From Akanthomyces muscarius (lineage: Eukaryota; Ascomycota; Sordariomycetes; Hypocreales; Cordycipitaceae), in the NCBI RefSeq assembly GCF_028009165.1, contig NC_079244.1, forward strand, positions 2,046,001 through 2,110,000: a stretch of DNA of 64,000 nt. The letters are read 5' to 3'. The notes beneath the pieces were generated by a model. It saw nothing but the letters and a program-made list of their open reading frames with translations, searched no databases and had not been told where the DNA came from. Made by a program: the position numbers and the translations under genes. Shown here in pieces: positions 1-13,073 of the stretch; position 1 is the first letter of the stretch, and the number at the start of each line of letters is the position of its first letter.

Positions 1-556
1 GCAGTGCCGGGCATCGACCACCACGGCATACCTCACCAGCTGTATACTTACCCAACGACGGGCCTTTTGACACCACCGCCCGCACCAACAGCTTGTCGCC
101 TGTTCATCACCCTTGTCGACGTCGTCGAGGTGGATCTCGCTCATCTACTAGCGCTATTCCATCTTGCCCTCGTTGTCCCGCTACAGCGGTACTAGATAAA
201 TAACCTGAGCTGGTCGTTGGGGCCCTCGCGTCGCGCCAACGCTAATAAGCCCGCCACTGGCTCCAGGCAAACGGTCTCGCAAGCCAAAACGCTCTTCTCT
301 CTTCGCGCCATCTCCTCTTTTCGCGGCTGCCCTCGTTGCAGCGCACCAGTCTCCACGATTGCCTCTTTGAGCGCCCCTCAGAATCCTCTTCTCGCCGCAC
401 CGTCCTTGTCGCCATCTCGGAGCTTGCACCTGCGGCGCGTTCCGACCGACTGCCCAGCCCAGCCCAGCATCCGCCAACGCCCTCGCTTGCTGGCAGTGCC
501 TGAGAAGCAGCTCCGATCAACTATTACGGCAACGCCTGACTTTGCCGCCCATCTCT
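1..556 (+). promoter_or_regulatory. Upstream/leader region of the first regulator gene
   Basis: No credible coding region is seen before the ATG at 557. The stretch is pyrimidine-rich on the + strand, with many CTC/TTC/CGCC runs from about 290 to 480. This is the usual look of fungal 5' leaders and core promoters. Short open frames overlap on both strands but none shows a recognisable domain. The window begins here, so more distal promoter sequence is missing. Confidence 0.4.
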
Positions 557-3449
557 ATGGGCCGTCCCAATCCTCCGCCTTTTCGCCTCGACTGCATGGG
601 CGACTTTGGCGACGACGACCAGCGCCCGGCCAAGCGCATCAGGCTTGATCAAGCCGGCGCTGGCCAGGGTGGCGCCCCTCCTGAAGGCCACGAAGATGGT
701 TTTCCCGAGGGTTGGGGTGCATCGCAATCCCTCCACTCAGAATGGATGTTTCCTGTCGCTACTGGCCCTTTGCCAATGTCTATCTCCGGGTCGGGAGTGG
801 GAGTAGAGCCCAACTCCAATGCCTCCATGCCCATGAACTCGTCCATGACTGCACCCATGATCTCTCCTGTGGATAACTCCATGGCCCAGGTTCCTTGGGA
901 CATGCAATTCCGTAAGTTCTTCAAATCTGCAACCTGTGCAAGATGAATACCCTTTCCATCACCTCGTATGGGGCTGTTGCAGCGTCTTTACATGGTCTCA
1001 TGCAACCCATCCATCGAGGGCATCGCTGTCTCGCGTTGTTTTCACTTGCCTCTTGTCCCCGCAAACTGTTGAACCACAAAACTACAAACTGCATGATGCG
1101 GGAACAAGCACCTGCGAACTTGGCCCGAGCTTCACTGCATGCTGGCTGTCGCCGCACATGATCGCTGGCGTCGCACAATCGACCTCGGCCTCGTCCCCCC
1201 CCCTAGCTGCGAGGAAACTTGTTGAACACCATGAAGCTGATCACCCTTGTCTGCAGATTTCACGCCAAATCCAACTGGCATTTCCGCCACATTTCCTGCG
1301 CCCCGGCAGCAAGCCTTGTTTGCTTTCGAGGACGGGCAACAGCTACTGCAACCTCCGCCGCCACATCCCTCGGTACAATCACAACCTCTACAGTCGCACC
1401 CCCCGCCGCGGTTACAGCCGCCTCCGCGACAACGTCAAACGCAACCATCTCGCAGTCCATCGCTGGCATCCGAAACTGTCCACCAAGACCAGCGTCGGCG
1501 AAAGTCCCGCTCCAAGCATGCCACTACCAGCCCATTTTATGATTGTCTTGACACCTTTGGCCGCAATCTCCCTCTTCAAAAATTTCCGAGGCCATCGGAT
1601 GGTAAAGTCAATGGATACATCAAATTCTCCTGGCCTCTTAAAGAAGCTCGACGGCCATCAGCAACTGTGGACGTGACGAGCATTGATTATACCGGTGATT
1701 CACCATCATCCGTCGCCGCTATACAAATCTCGAACCATTGTTCTGAGCTATCGTTGCAGCGTCGATGTTCTGCATCACCGGCCTCCACAAGCACTCTCTT
1801 GGCAGGAAGCGACTCGCCCTATTCAACATCCTCAACCCTAGCGCCGTCACAAATTGGCGGATACCTCCAATCGCCGACAGGAAGCTTCCGATCATATTGT
1901 CCTAGTGATACTGAGGCCCCACAACTACTCCCGTCACAATTTGGACTTAATGCTGTAATGGACACCATGGGCAGAAAGCTATTCGCATTTTGTAAGTTCT
2001 GCTTCCATCATTTCTCATGTCAAGTATATACTAACTTCTACTTTACAGACACACGCAATTGGTGTCCCGGGCGAAGTGTGTTGACCAAAACCAATCTATG
2101 GTTAACTGACTTCGCCAGCATGCAACACAGTCCTGGTGTTTTAGCAGCTATACAGTCCCTCGCTGGTATATATGTTTATGACTATCTGCCAGGCGACATT
2201 CTACGGCGTCGAGTCAACGAAAGATTTGCCATCGCCGAAGCCCGGCTCAGCGAGCTGCTCCAGGATACACGCAGTCTGGATGACAACGAGTCAAGTGAGC
2301 TGGTCACGTTGGCGTCATTGCTCTCCATGCAAGATGTGGTTCTCACGGAACGAAGGCTCCAAAAACCCTACCACCCTCGCTGGTTAACAGGATTTAGACA
2401 GGCAGAGCATGTGTTGCAGCACACAGATCCAGGCTCTCGCTTTTACAAGGAGCAGAATGTCCAAGTCTCCTCCTTACGCCTATCACAATCAGTCATCGTT
2501 GGTCGAGCTGTCATTTTGGCACAGCCAATGATGCCCCTCCCGCCTCTCGCCACTTTCAATCCCGTTGCCGAAACATCTAGATTCGGATTCCTCTTATATG
2601 GATCTGAAGCGGACATGTACGAAATCCACGGTGGATGCGGTTTCTCGAAACGCCTGCTGCATATCTTTAGCCAGGTAGCCTACTGCTCCACTCGCATGCT
2701 ACAAGACGCCGAAACACCTATTGTGCCTGTAACTGCCCAGATGCTCTACGGCCAGCTTATGCAATTGCATCAATGGAGTGGAGAATACGATAGCTGGGAG
2801 GCTGCTAAAAGTAGACCCCAACCGATTGAATGGATTCGTCAGACGGACGAGAACTACATTGTTCAAGAAGCGAAAGAGATGACTGAGGTGACAGCAGAAG
2901 CGTGGAGACTAGCTGGAATGGTCTATTTACAGTGTCGACTATTCAGGTATTTCACGCCTCTGTCTTCTGCATCAAAACACGCTAACCTCTGCTTAGACTC
3001 CCACGGAACCACTATATGGTGATTGACAACATAGCCGACTTGGCTAAGTGCATTTCTATTATGCCAACGTCAGGCCCTGTATTCACAGCCCAGGCCCCGT
3101 TGCTACCGGTCTTCTTCCTCGGGCTGTTAGCTACTGTGGAAGAACATGTACAAGTCGCGGAGATTTGGTTTCAGCAGGTTATTAAAACTCCTGTCCGCAG
3201 TGTAAGATTGAAAACTCATCAGAGGAAAGATGCTCCATTTAATGCTAGATGCTAATTAACTTCCTGCGACAGAGCGTGCCGCCACTTTATCAAACTCTGG
3301 AACGTATTCAGAGCTGGTTGGACCACGAAGTCCCAGTGCCTGCGATAAACATGGAACTGCCCCACGCCATTGCCGAGAGGCAACCCTGGTGGGAGCACAT
3401 GGTGTCTAAGGTTCAAGAAAAGGAGAATGAAGTCCTCTGCCTGACATGA
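557..3449 (+). CDS. Fungal_trans_2-type transcription regulator without visible zinc cluster (5 exons)
   Basis: Proposed exons are 557-911, 1257-1991, 2049-2946, 2997-3201 and 3273-3449, all with in-phase GT-AG joins, giving about 789 aa. The N-terminal part is low complexity: Met/Ser-rich, then Pro/Gln-rich, followed by a basic patch (RRRKSRSK) near residue 200. From exon 3 on, the protein matches the fungal-specific regulatory domain of the Fungal_trans_2 type; NWCPGR, NPWLTD-like and AIQSLAGIYVYDY segments are characteristic. A likely role is as a nuclear regulator. Oddly, no Zn2Cys6 motif is visible in any exon or in the frames just upstream, so DNA binding is unproven. Intron 1 (345 bp) is long for this genome; the other introns are 50-71 bp. 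ACR-2/ARCA-like regulators are the nearest named relatives I can suggest, from family knowledge only. Confidence 0.8.
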
Positions 3450-3602
3450 GGAGCAGTGTGCACGCAACGACGTGGCACAGCTCTAATCTAAGAAAGAGGC
3501 AAAATTCCTTCCGTCTATCACCAACTGATGCATCATTGAAAGCCGACAAAGAAAAACACAAGCGCAGTAGCGCGTTGCCACACGGGGCTTTTCGCCATGG
3601 GC

Positions 3603-4880
3603 TCAGTTAATGCCGGAAATGCCGCTGTCGTGGTCTTCGAAGTCGTCACGGTCGCATCTCGGACGCACGAGGTACTGGCCTGCGTCAAATCGTCAGCTTT
3701 GGCACACTTTTGTTGTGCGAATCGAAGAAACACGGAGTGACTTACGGAAATTGGAGTCTGGGGCTGCCCAAGACTTGATGACGGTCAAGCCAGCCTTGCC
3801 GCACATCAGACGGACATCCTGCTCACCATACTTGTGAGAGTCAAACCAGTCAATTTCTTGTCCGTTGGGGATGACGGTGTCGTATTCCGGTAGCGGTACA
3901 TCCCTCTTGGCGCGAATAAAGAATCGATGCCGGGTTGTGGGTTCCTTCTCCAATTCAGCCATGCACTCCCAGTCTTGCTCCTCAAACAGGGTGTATCCAA
4001 GACGCTTGTTTGCGTTATTCAGGCCGTTGACAAAAAACTCGCGGAACAGATCATCGCAGGAATGATAGGCCGCCCAGATCTTATCTCTGTCATCGGCAAC
4101 AAGATGACCATCCATGCCGATCAGCATACGATCCTCCGGCCGCAGCGTCGAGGCCCAACTTCTAAGGTGGCCCAGAGCCGTGGGCCAAGCATCGTTGCAC
4201 AGTACAGAACCGAGGGACAGAAACAGCCGAGGTGATTTTATCTTGACGATGTGCTCCAGTCCGTTCTCGAATGTGCCCCAGAGACCGCCGCATGTGACAA
4301 CTGCATCCGGGCCGGAGTGGTTGTCAACCAAGCTCGCTATGCTCTGGTCAAGGGAGGTCTTGGAAATGTCGAGGGCGAGGTATGTGGCGGGGACTTTGTT
4401 GAATTCGAATTCGGCCAAGAGATGGTCAACTTTTGTTGTATCGCTAGATGACGGAAGCAAATGCTCTGGTTAGCAGCTGGCAATTATAAACGACGAAATA
4501 TGAAGCTAATGCATGAGAGTAGTCATCACTCACCCGGACCCCAAGTCAATCATGGTTACGTTTTCATCGACGTGGCTAATTATCTCGGCGCTGTGGAGGT
4601 CGAAAAGGGCAATCTCGTCGTGGGTCTGGTAGAATTCCGGTATGGATATGATCTGGTTCCAGATGAGTAGACCTTTGTCGTCGTATAGCAGCTCGTCAGG
4701 CAGGGTCGGCGTGTCTCTCGACTCGGCAATGGCAGCGAGGGTGTCCTTGAGCTTGTCGCCATAGACCCCCTTCAAGAAACTACCACCGATGTCGAGGATT
4801 TGGCCGTGTGCCGGGGTCGCAGCGAAAGACGCCTTTGGTGCCGACGTCGGCAGGGCGTGTGGAAGTGCGCGAGCAGGCAT
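3603..4880 (-). CDS. Methyltransf_33 family SAM methyltransferase (EasF/EgtD-like)
   Basis: Exons on the minus strand are 4880-4534, 4443-3746 and 3679-3603, giving about 373 aa. ATG at 4880 is chosen because it lies just before the conserved region and upstream frames have no better start. The N-terminal half carries the family pattern of a helical segment (LLYDDKGLLIWNQI then PEFYQTHDE) followed by the SAM site IDLGSG split by intron 1 (residue about 113). The C-terminal half has the LxLGSxLxN and GMDGH-type segments and ends in a short Tyr/Arg-containing exon. Family members methylate amino groups of amino acid derivatives: histidine in EgtD (ergothioneine) and dimethylallyltryptophan in EasF. 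The substrate here cannot be read from sequence. No other ergot-type or ergothioneine gene is nearby, so this is an orphan copy. It is convergent with the upstream regulator, 153 bp apart. Confidence 0.85.
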
Positions 4881-6196
4881 GATTAGGGGTGCTTGTGACG
4901 GATGGTACTGAGCAGACGAAGGCTGATGGGTGCAAGACAGGGGCGAAGCAAGAAGAAGAAAAAGAAGAAGACGGAGAGGCGTTTGAATTTTTTCTCGAAG
5001 CAATTGAGGCGGTCGGTCTGATACCGGGGGTCGTTGTTGCGGTTACTCTGTGGGTGGATCGTGCAAAACGGGGAGAGCGGATCGCATCTGCAGCAGGGAA
5101 TGCCCTGGCTCTGTGGATAGATGGGTCGAAACCAGGCGGAGAGAGAACTGGATGACTTGATGACGTTGGAATTTGTCTGAGTGAAAAAATATTTGTCTTG
5201 TTGTGCGCGGCGTTTTGATTCGGAGCGTGAGTGATTGTTGGACTGGCAGCAAGTAGCGATTGAGGGCGCAATGGGATGCGTTAATGCAAGTTCCGTTGAA
5301 GTATCTCTTGTTGCAACCGTTTCAGAATATGTGTAGACAGTAAAAGAAGAAAAGACGTTATATCACGTCTGCTCAAGCGTGTATGCCGATGAAAAAAAAG
5401 AAAAAAAGGAAAGAGTAAGATATTGCGACCAAGCCTCGGGGCTGGTGCGCGTGACGGGGGGGTGGAGGAGGTTTTAGTAGGGTTGTTGCTGGTGGTGGTG
5501 GCTGCGGTGGCGGGACAGCAGACCGAGCAGGCCGCGTCGACGTGAAAGAGAGAGACAAAGTAGAGATGGATGGACAAGTGAGAAAAAAGGCAGAGAGCAA
5601 GTCCAGTAAGCTTTATTGAGACGTGTGGAAGACCGTACGAGAAAGTAGTGGCCACTTCTGGGAAGAGGCAGGGGGGCGCGAGAGAGAGGGAGAGCTGTAT
5701 GTGTGCAGCTTGAATGGATGATGAGAATGGGAATGTGGTAGACTCAACGCCGGATGATGTTGTATTTATAAAAACGGCGCCATGCCCATTTCATGTCGGA
5801 CGAGATGAAATAATGAATTAAATCAATTTCTTTTTTCCTCTCTCTCCCCATCCCGTTCCCCTCCCGCGATGCTTCTTGAACACTACCCTATCAGGCAAAA
5901 AGACTGGGGGGGGATGAGGGGGTGTGTCTTGGATCGAACAACACAAGCAGGCAGGCAGCCGCAGGCCGTGGCGAAATGGGTGTGGTTGTGTTACGGAAAG
6001 GGCTTGCGGTCTTTTCGTCTCGGGCGAGAAGAGGCAGGTCTATTTGGCTATCAAAGCCAGCCATTCTCCATTGGCAAAGTACATAATCATGGATGGGGGG
6101 TGTGCAGGTGCGCGGGTGTGCGACTCGGGGGTGTGTGCAGGCGTGAGGACCACGCAAAGAACACCCTTGCCCGATGGCGACGCCGGCCTGTGAACA

Positions 6197-6211
6197 GGGG
6201 GGGGGGGGGGG
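6197..6211 (+). repeat. Poly-G homopolymer (15 nt)
   Basis: An uninterrupted run of 15 G sits between AACA and AGGGG. Nearby the same strand has several shorter G runs (5905, 6098, 6745, 7017), making this side of the gene-empty region strongly purine-skewed. Length may be unreliable, because homopolymers are error-prone. Confidence 0.8.
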
Positions 6212-6681
6212 AGGGGAAAAAGGACCCTGCAATGGACGCGTCGAGGTGGTTGTGTCCTGCTCGGCCCCGGATGACGAGGAGTAGGGAACACGGTTACGAG
6301 AGAAATGGAAGAAATTGTCATGGCGATTTTGAGTTGTACAGACAAACCCATTGTTTCAACTACACGAGGAAGCAGCAGGCTTGAGTCTGCGTCTTGACTC
6401 TCGCAATGCTTGCATCGTTACTTTACGAGTGGGCTTTTATTTCTTGTCCCACTGTTGCCGTTGCTGAAGAAAGTATGGGGGAAGAGAGAGGGAGAGATGC
6501 TGCACGAGCAGAGTATAAACTTGTGTTCCGGGCGCATAAAGGCATGAATCGAGTGAGCGCCCGCGTACGATCTAACGTTACTGCCCCCCCTCAGCCTTGG
6601 GCGGGTTCCTGAATCGTTTTGCGGCTTTGTAAGGGAAAAACAGAAGTCTACACCATTCTGTATGGAGTGAGAAATACGAGT

Positions 6682-6698
6682 GAGAGAGAGAGAGAGAG
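6682..6698 (+). repeat. GA dinucleotide microsatellite
   Basis: A pure GA/AG run of about 17 nt on the + strand (CT on the minus strand) lies within a purine-rich part of the gene-empty region. Similar CT tracts are frequent in fungal promoters and leaders read on the other strand. Confidence 0.75.
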
Positions 6699-8112
6699 CG
6701 TGAGAAAAAGAGTCATGAACATGCATATTTCCCTGCCATGCGGCCGGGGGGGGAGAATGAAAGGAATACAAAAAAAATCTTTGTTGTCTCGTTGTAAATC
6801 GTTGAATCGGAAAGAGACAACAAGACGGTCGTAAACGGCTTAGCACCGAAGAAGAGCACATGCTGGGCGTTTTGTTAGATTGGAATATATGCAAACTGCA
6901 GAGAGAGAGAGCTGCAGATGCAGCATGCAGCGCGGCGGGCGGCCAGGCGGCGCCCTGCATGGTGGTGGCATTCTTCTTCTCCTTCTTTCATTCTCTGTGC
7001 AAATGCCACTGGGGTAGGGGGGGGGGAGGAAGGAGGGCTTGCAGGGAACAAAAGGCGTGCATGGCTACGGCCCTCCGGCCCTAGCTAGCGTTGAAATTGA
7101 GGGATTGTCAGCGGCAGCGCGTTGGTGTGTGTGCTGGTACCAGTACATTCTTCAAGTTGACGAGTCGTGGGCGTGGTGCGCGCGGGACGAGGCTGGTGGT
7201 GTGTGGTGGGCTGACGCTACACAGAGAGGTCCTCTTGCAAAGTCATGTTGTTGCAGGAAAGCTCCCAGCTTGACGAATCGCTCCCGCTTTTTGATTTCAT
7301 CAATTTCTGTACTTCATCCCTTCTTCTCTGGAGCTGTACGACCCCCAAGTCCACTCTCGACTCTCGCTGCCCAGCTGCCAGCGCATCGTCCTCCTCGCGG
7401 CCCCTGGTCCTTTCGGCGGGACTGGCTGTTTTACTCTTCGCATCATCAACTCATTCGTCTTCCCAGTCTGCCAGGTTTGCCAGGGCCCGGCGCCCGTTGG
7501 GGCTAAGAAACGATGGGGACCAGAGAGCTAGGGCCCTTTTGGAGCGAGGGCCGAGCCGCTAGAATAATGGATAGGCTGGCTGGCTGGCGCCGTGGAAACT
7601 CTCCACCTGGGCGATGACTAGGGATAAAGAAGAGGAAGAGGAAGGAGGAGGAGGAGAAGCGAGAAGCATCTGGAAGGAAGAGGCATGATTGAAAGCTCTC
7701 CAGACAAGAGACGGGTGTGCTGTTCGATTGGACAGACGGTCCGGGGAAAGCGGCTTCACCTTGACCAGCGGCTCGCCTCGGTGGGATGAGATGGAATGCA
7801 CTGCCGCCCCTGGCCTCTTGCCTCGTCAACTGACTCCTGTTGACTGGCTGACTGGCTCCCCGCAACGTCCTTTAGGCTGCCGCCCATGTGGCCTCGCCTG
7901 GCCTTCTTTCTAATAAAGTGTGAGCCCTGTCTGGTTGCGCATGCTGACCTCGGTCAAACCTATCCCTCTTATTGCAGGCGGTCATTGTGTTAATGCCAGG
8001 AGCAGGGTTTCTTCCCGTCCACCGTGCAAATGACCTACACTCGGGGTCAAATTTGCAATAGAGTTTTCTTGGTGAATTGAAACGGCAGGTTCCGCAACTA
8101 CACTACTGCAAG

Positions 8113-8139
8113 TGCTGCTGCTGCTGCTGCTGCTGCTGC
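8113..8139 (+). repeat. CTG trinucleotide repeat, 9 units
   Basis: Nine perfect TGC/CTG units form a 27-nt microsatellite. On the minus strand one frame reads it as a serine run inside an open frame (7982-8500), which I do not accept as a gene. It is a good length-variable marker. Confidence 0.85.
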
Positions 8140-11100
8140 GTCTCTTGAACACATTAAACTCTGCGTCTGCTTGCCGGAACGTCCCATCTCGATGCTTTCC
8201 TGCAGCCAAGCGGCATGCCGCACGGGTGTCATGTACACCTAGCCCCGGGGAGGGGGGCGCATCGTACGTCACTGACGCAGCTCTGTTGTTTTTTCTCGCT
8301 GTCGGTGACTGGTCAAAATTCCAAGTTTTTGTCCTACGTCTTTTTGCAAAGTTGGCGAATCTTGTGCTCTCTTCGTCGCCACTCGAGTTGTAGAACCACT
8401 CAGCCGCTCCAATCCAACTTCCTTGTCCGACCCTCCCCTTCTCCGCTCTCCCCCCCTGGCCCCTGGTCTGGACTCGACTCGGGCCGGTCGGGTTACCCAA
8501 AAACGCCTGCCAAATTCTTTAATTTGTAGAAATTAAACAACCGAAGAAAACGTGACCACGAGCTCAACGTGCTTTTCCTGTCCCCTTGTCTTGACTCGCG
8601 CTGATTCGCCGCGCCAATCGGCGATGGATCTAGGGGAAGAGTGCCCATCTGAAACCCGGAACCCCAGTGAGTATGTTTGCTTTTGATTGTTGATTGCATA
8701 GATCTGATGTGACTGAATCCCAACGCTTGTCTGCTCAGCATTCATGAATAGCCATGCAGCAGTTCTGGTCTTCCCCTGCCCTGTCACAGTCCACGAGTCC
8801 CTGCCTGCAACGTCTTCCATCGCTAGCTGCATTGATGTGAGAGAGAGTGGAGAAGGAGAGAAAACGACTACTCATAATATTGGAAAAATTAAAGACAGAA
8901 GACGCCCAATAACGCCAGCTACTTCATCCACAGCGCACGAGTAATAAGACGCAAGCATGAGTTCAGCGCAGCCCGCGGTGCAACCTCAGAAAATCTCCCT
9001 CTCTCCCCGCTAGGCTATCTGGCGCCTGCAAATCATCCATGAATCAGTCTTGGGCCCTGCTCGCTGCTGGGTAGGACAAAAGGAAGCTAAACCTGAGACG
9101 AGACACTGTAGTAAGAAGTGACAAGCATAGCCTCGCCCGTTTGGTATGATAAGCGTTGACTCGGCCCGCCACGAACTTCTGGGCCAAGCTTGTCCTACTG
9201 TTGCGCCACTTATACCGGCCGTCGTACACAAAACGCCGCGAGACACGGCTGGGTTTTTCTTTCTTTTTTTCGATGGAAAGAAAATGCGTATATTATTGGC
9301 GGAATATTTACGATTCACCAGGGCCAATGAGAGCCAAAAACCAAAACGCTCTTGAAGCGCCAACGTCGAGTCCGCCCTCCCTCTTCTAGGTAACCACCCG
9401 AGGCGTTGGACGTGGCGTCGCCTCCTAGTTTCCTTTTAGTCCCCCCCTGCTGACCTTGTGATAAGCTCATTGGGGCAAAAGGGGGATTATGACACAATGA
9501 TAGAACTCAATTGGAGGGCAGACGGTGGCAACGCACGCCTTGCGTTGCATTGTGGCGCAAGGCCGACGGGGGGACGATCAACAAAAAGCTTGGGGTGGCA
9601 CACCGAAGCTAATAAGAAACATGTTCCGACGGCCAATGTATTTTAATTGCCCGTCATAGCCAGTCAGTCTCAGCCTCGCCTGAATGAGATTGAACCACGA
9701 CCACGGCGCTACTCCGTTGTGAGACAAAGACTCACAAAGTGTCATCGTGGGCTGCTCTCGCGCAAAAAGAGGGCATGATCACCCTGCGGCTGGACGCTGC
9801 GGGATTCCGTTGAATCATGACGAAGAAATGGGACCTGTCAGAAAGCACGAGATACGGGCCGTGACGCGGGTTTACAACGTGCCGCGCACCGAAGCGGCTC
9901 GATGCGCTGTCTATTGGTTGCACGGGGACCAAAAAAAAAAAAAAAAAAGACTCAATGCGGCCGGGTGCTTTTTGTCTGCTCGTAACGGGATACTGGATGT
10001 GAACGGCGAGGAGCACCGCTGGCTAGCTCGGGCTCCACGGTATTTGCTTTGTTTCTTCAACGGCCTCGGCTACTGATGGCTTCGACAGGGTATGTATGTA
10101 CCAATTTGTGTGGCAGTACTTTACCCTCGTCAATTCAGCGTCTCGGGCAAAAATATGACCACTCTGCTTCCCCAGTATAGCTGTACATGTGCGCTCTTTA
10201 AGCCATGGGCCGGGTTTGAAACCTACATGAGAACACTGCGCACGGCGCATCTGTTTCTGGCCAGCTGCTTTCTGAAGATGCATGGATTCACAAACGTGGC
10301 TGCGTGAGACTTGTGGGCGTTGAAGATTCAAGTGGGAACAGGCAGGGATCGGGCTGCCGTCGGCGACGGGGGGATCCTTCATCACAGACCGTTGCCCACT
10401 TTGCCGGAAATTAGAAGCTTGAAATAGCGATACACCATTCTTCACATTGAGGGAGAGGGCAACTGCCGTGTGAGATGACTAGATCTAGTCGCATCGGATG
10501 GCACGGACAGAGTGGCATGTACGCCATCATCCTCCGCCCTAATTCTTGGGCTTATTGTCCTCGTGCCGGGTTTGCGGGTGTCCCCTATCGGCGGAGACAA
10601 GGAGGAGGGGGTCAATCTGTCTGGGTCCCAGGAAGAGAAGAAAAAAAGCAAAACTGACAGGTCGCTCAGTAACCGAACAAGGCGCGCTCGCAGCTACATA
10701 GCAGCCACTACGGGGGGTCGCCGAGGATTGCCGCTTGCTGATGGCCCCTGGGGTCTTGTCAAGAAACTCGCAGCGGCGCCGCCAAGAAAGCACAGGGCAA
10801 ATAAATGCATATTCCAGTTCAGAGTCGACAGAGTTGAAGTTTGCAAGCGGGACCCCTTCGGGAAAGCAGTGACCAGGTACATGGGTTGCGCGGGCCAGCG
10901 GTTTCTTGCAGCCCGGAATCGGGGCGCAGGGGGTGAAGATCCCACATCACGGACGTTTCCCGGGCGGGAAAGCTGGCAGGGCCCAGATATGTCATGTCGC
11001 ACACACAAAGCGGTCGACCGCGAGAGAGATGGTGATCGCCGAGTGAGGAGCGTCAGAGAGCTAATCACCAACTAATACAGAAACTACGAATGGGCGCGGT

Positions 11101-12366
11101 GCCCGGGGGGCAGCTGCTGATGCGCTTGAGCGGCTCATCAGCTGCTCGGGAGAAAATGCCAGTCGTCTCGCTGATAAAGTAGCTATTACTCGTCGAACTA
11201 TTCGTCTTGGCGGAATGATCAAACACGACAGAGCGGAATTACCTCTATATAGCTTTCTTCCTTCTTCCTTTTCATCCCGTCTTTCGCCTCTCACTGGGCG
11301 ACGCCGGGGACCGCCTGGTGCCAGCCCCAGGCTACTGAAAGAAGCCAGGGCTTCTGTCGTCGAGCGGAGCATGTACAGTACTTGCTGCAGTGCCAAATAC
11401 AGCCTAACCGCTTTGTCGAAGCCTGTCTCAGTCCAGCGCACGTTTCAGCTGTAGCGCGACGCCAGGGCTGGGCGGGCTTTTTGTGGAGGGGGCCGATCAG
11501 TTCGAGGTTTCGAAAGCAGTCGGTGGCTTGCATATTGCTGTGCGTCTTTGTGCTTGCTCTGGTAATGAAGCTCTCTCTCTCTCGCCGACGCACCTGCTGC
11601 CTGCGTCGTCAAGGCGCAGTTCCTATTTAGCGCCATCGTGGTGAACGAGCTCGACTGGGGTGGTAATGGGTGACGGTGGTGGCGGAGCGCAGTCCCTCGC
11701 ACATCGATTGGCCAACTGCCAGTCGTGAGTGACAGTGGCGTGAGGCCTGCGAGGTCCTCGAAATTGAAATGAGGCTTGTGGCGCGGCGTGGCTTGGTTTT
11801 CTGGGATTTTTTTTCCTTTTGCGAGAAACGCCATTAGAGATTACGAATTGCGCAGCAATTGTTCCAGATACCTGCTCGCGGGACTGACTGAGCATTCGCC
11901 TAGCTACGAGTGAAGAGCGAGTCGTGGTCGGCCAGACGGGCAACGGGAGCAATTGTGGCATATTTCGACCCTGTATCTGTATCACTCATGCGCTTGACGA
12001 TGGCGTCATGGACCGCCAAGTCTCCCAGAGGCATCGACTACCGGTAAAACCCTGGCCTTGCATTTCTGCTTGGATCGCCGCTGCCTGTATACCACTCACC
12101 AATGCCCGAAACCCGGGTGCAGGTGTTTGAGATTTGATTCTGGAACTCGGAAATTCGTAAAAAGTCGCGAATTCTATGATTGTGAATGAAAAACTGCCTC
12201 TCCATGAGGGCTACGTTGAATTCATCTAATTTCCCGGCTGACATCCAAATTGGGCTCAATATCGCTTCACACGACCACTAACAAAGAGCCGCGCCGCTGT
12301 GCAGAAGAACAATCCGCCGGCGGGCGTCTGTGCGGCACACGCATGAAGAACGCTTAATGAAGATCA

Positions 12367-12400
12367 CTTTATTATTACCGCCGTGCTGGTGGTAATAAAG
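12367..12400. other. Strong inverted repeat / hairpin
   Basis: Two arms of 13 nt, CTTTATTATTACC at 12367-12379 and GGTGGTAATAAAG at 12388-12400, can pair along their whole length as RNA, with two G-U pairs, around an 8-nt loop. The arms are AT-rich while the flanks are GC-richer. No gene is close enough to call it a terminator. It could be a binding-site palindrome, a noncoding RNA stem or a footprint of a small element. Confidence 0.6.
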
Positions 12401-13050
12401 CTGCCTGGCAGACATAATCTAAGCTCGCGCCGTGCAGCCGAAACTTGCGACAGGCACAGAGCGAGCTGCTACGTCACTGGGAAAGCGATACTCCTTCTTC
12501 TTCTTCTTTGTTTTTCGAGGGCTCGCTTTTACTGGACAGCTCAACAACGTATATCCTTGTTGACTCGGCGAATGAAATCCCTGTCTGACAAAGGGACCCC
12601 TTTGTCTTGCATTGACGAATTAACGAAACAAAATTGCGAAGCAGCCGAAGAAAAAAAAGTTGGCCGGCGTCGCAATTCAGTCATTCTGTCCTCGACGCGA
12701 AGTACATGAAGTACATGGCGAAGAATATGACAGGTCACGTAGTGGTGATGACGGCGTGCGTACAGAAACCCCGCCTCGGGCAAGGGGGGTGGGCGGTGCG
12801 GATCCGCACTGGTTTATTAAAAGAAAAATCATTCCGCTGGTCCTTGGCCTATTACTGTGGATTGTAGAAATGCAACGGGCACGGCGAGGGGGGGGGAGGC
12901 GGCCGGGGGAGGCATAAACGTGCAGACTCGACTATTGTCGCATGAGACGAGTTATTCAAGTATAGGTACAAAGCAAGGTAAACTGTTTGCTGCCCACATG
13001 CTGCACAAAATGCTGTCGTGCACCAACAAAAGGCTAATTTGCATGTATTT

Positions 13051-13073
13051 ATGTATGTATGTATGTATGTATG
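13051..13073 (+). repeat. ATGT tetranucleotide microsatellite
   Basis: About six units of ATGT run in tandem, preceded by an imperfect ATGTATTT. This is a simple-sequence repeat in the gene-empty region with no coding context. Confidence 0.85.

Noticed and set aside
7982..8500. 172-aa minus-strand frame with a serine run
   Set aside because: The serine run is the CTG microsatellite and the rest has no similarity I recognise, no splice context and low complexity.
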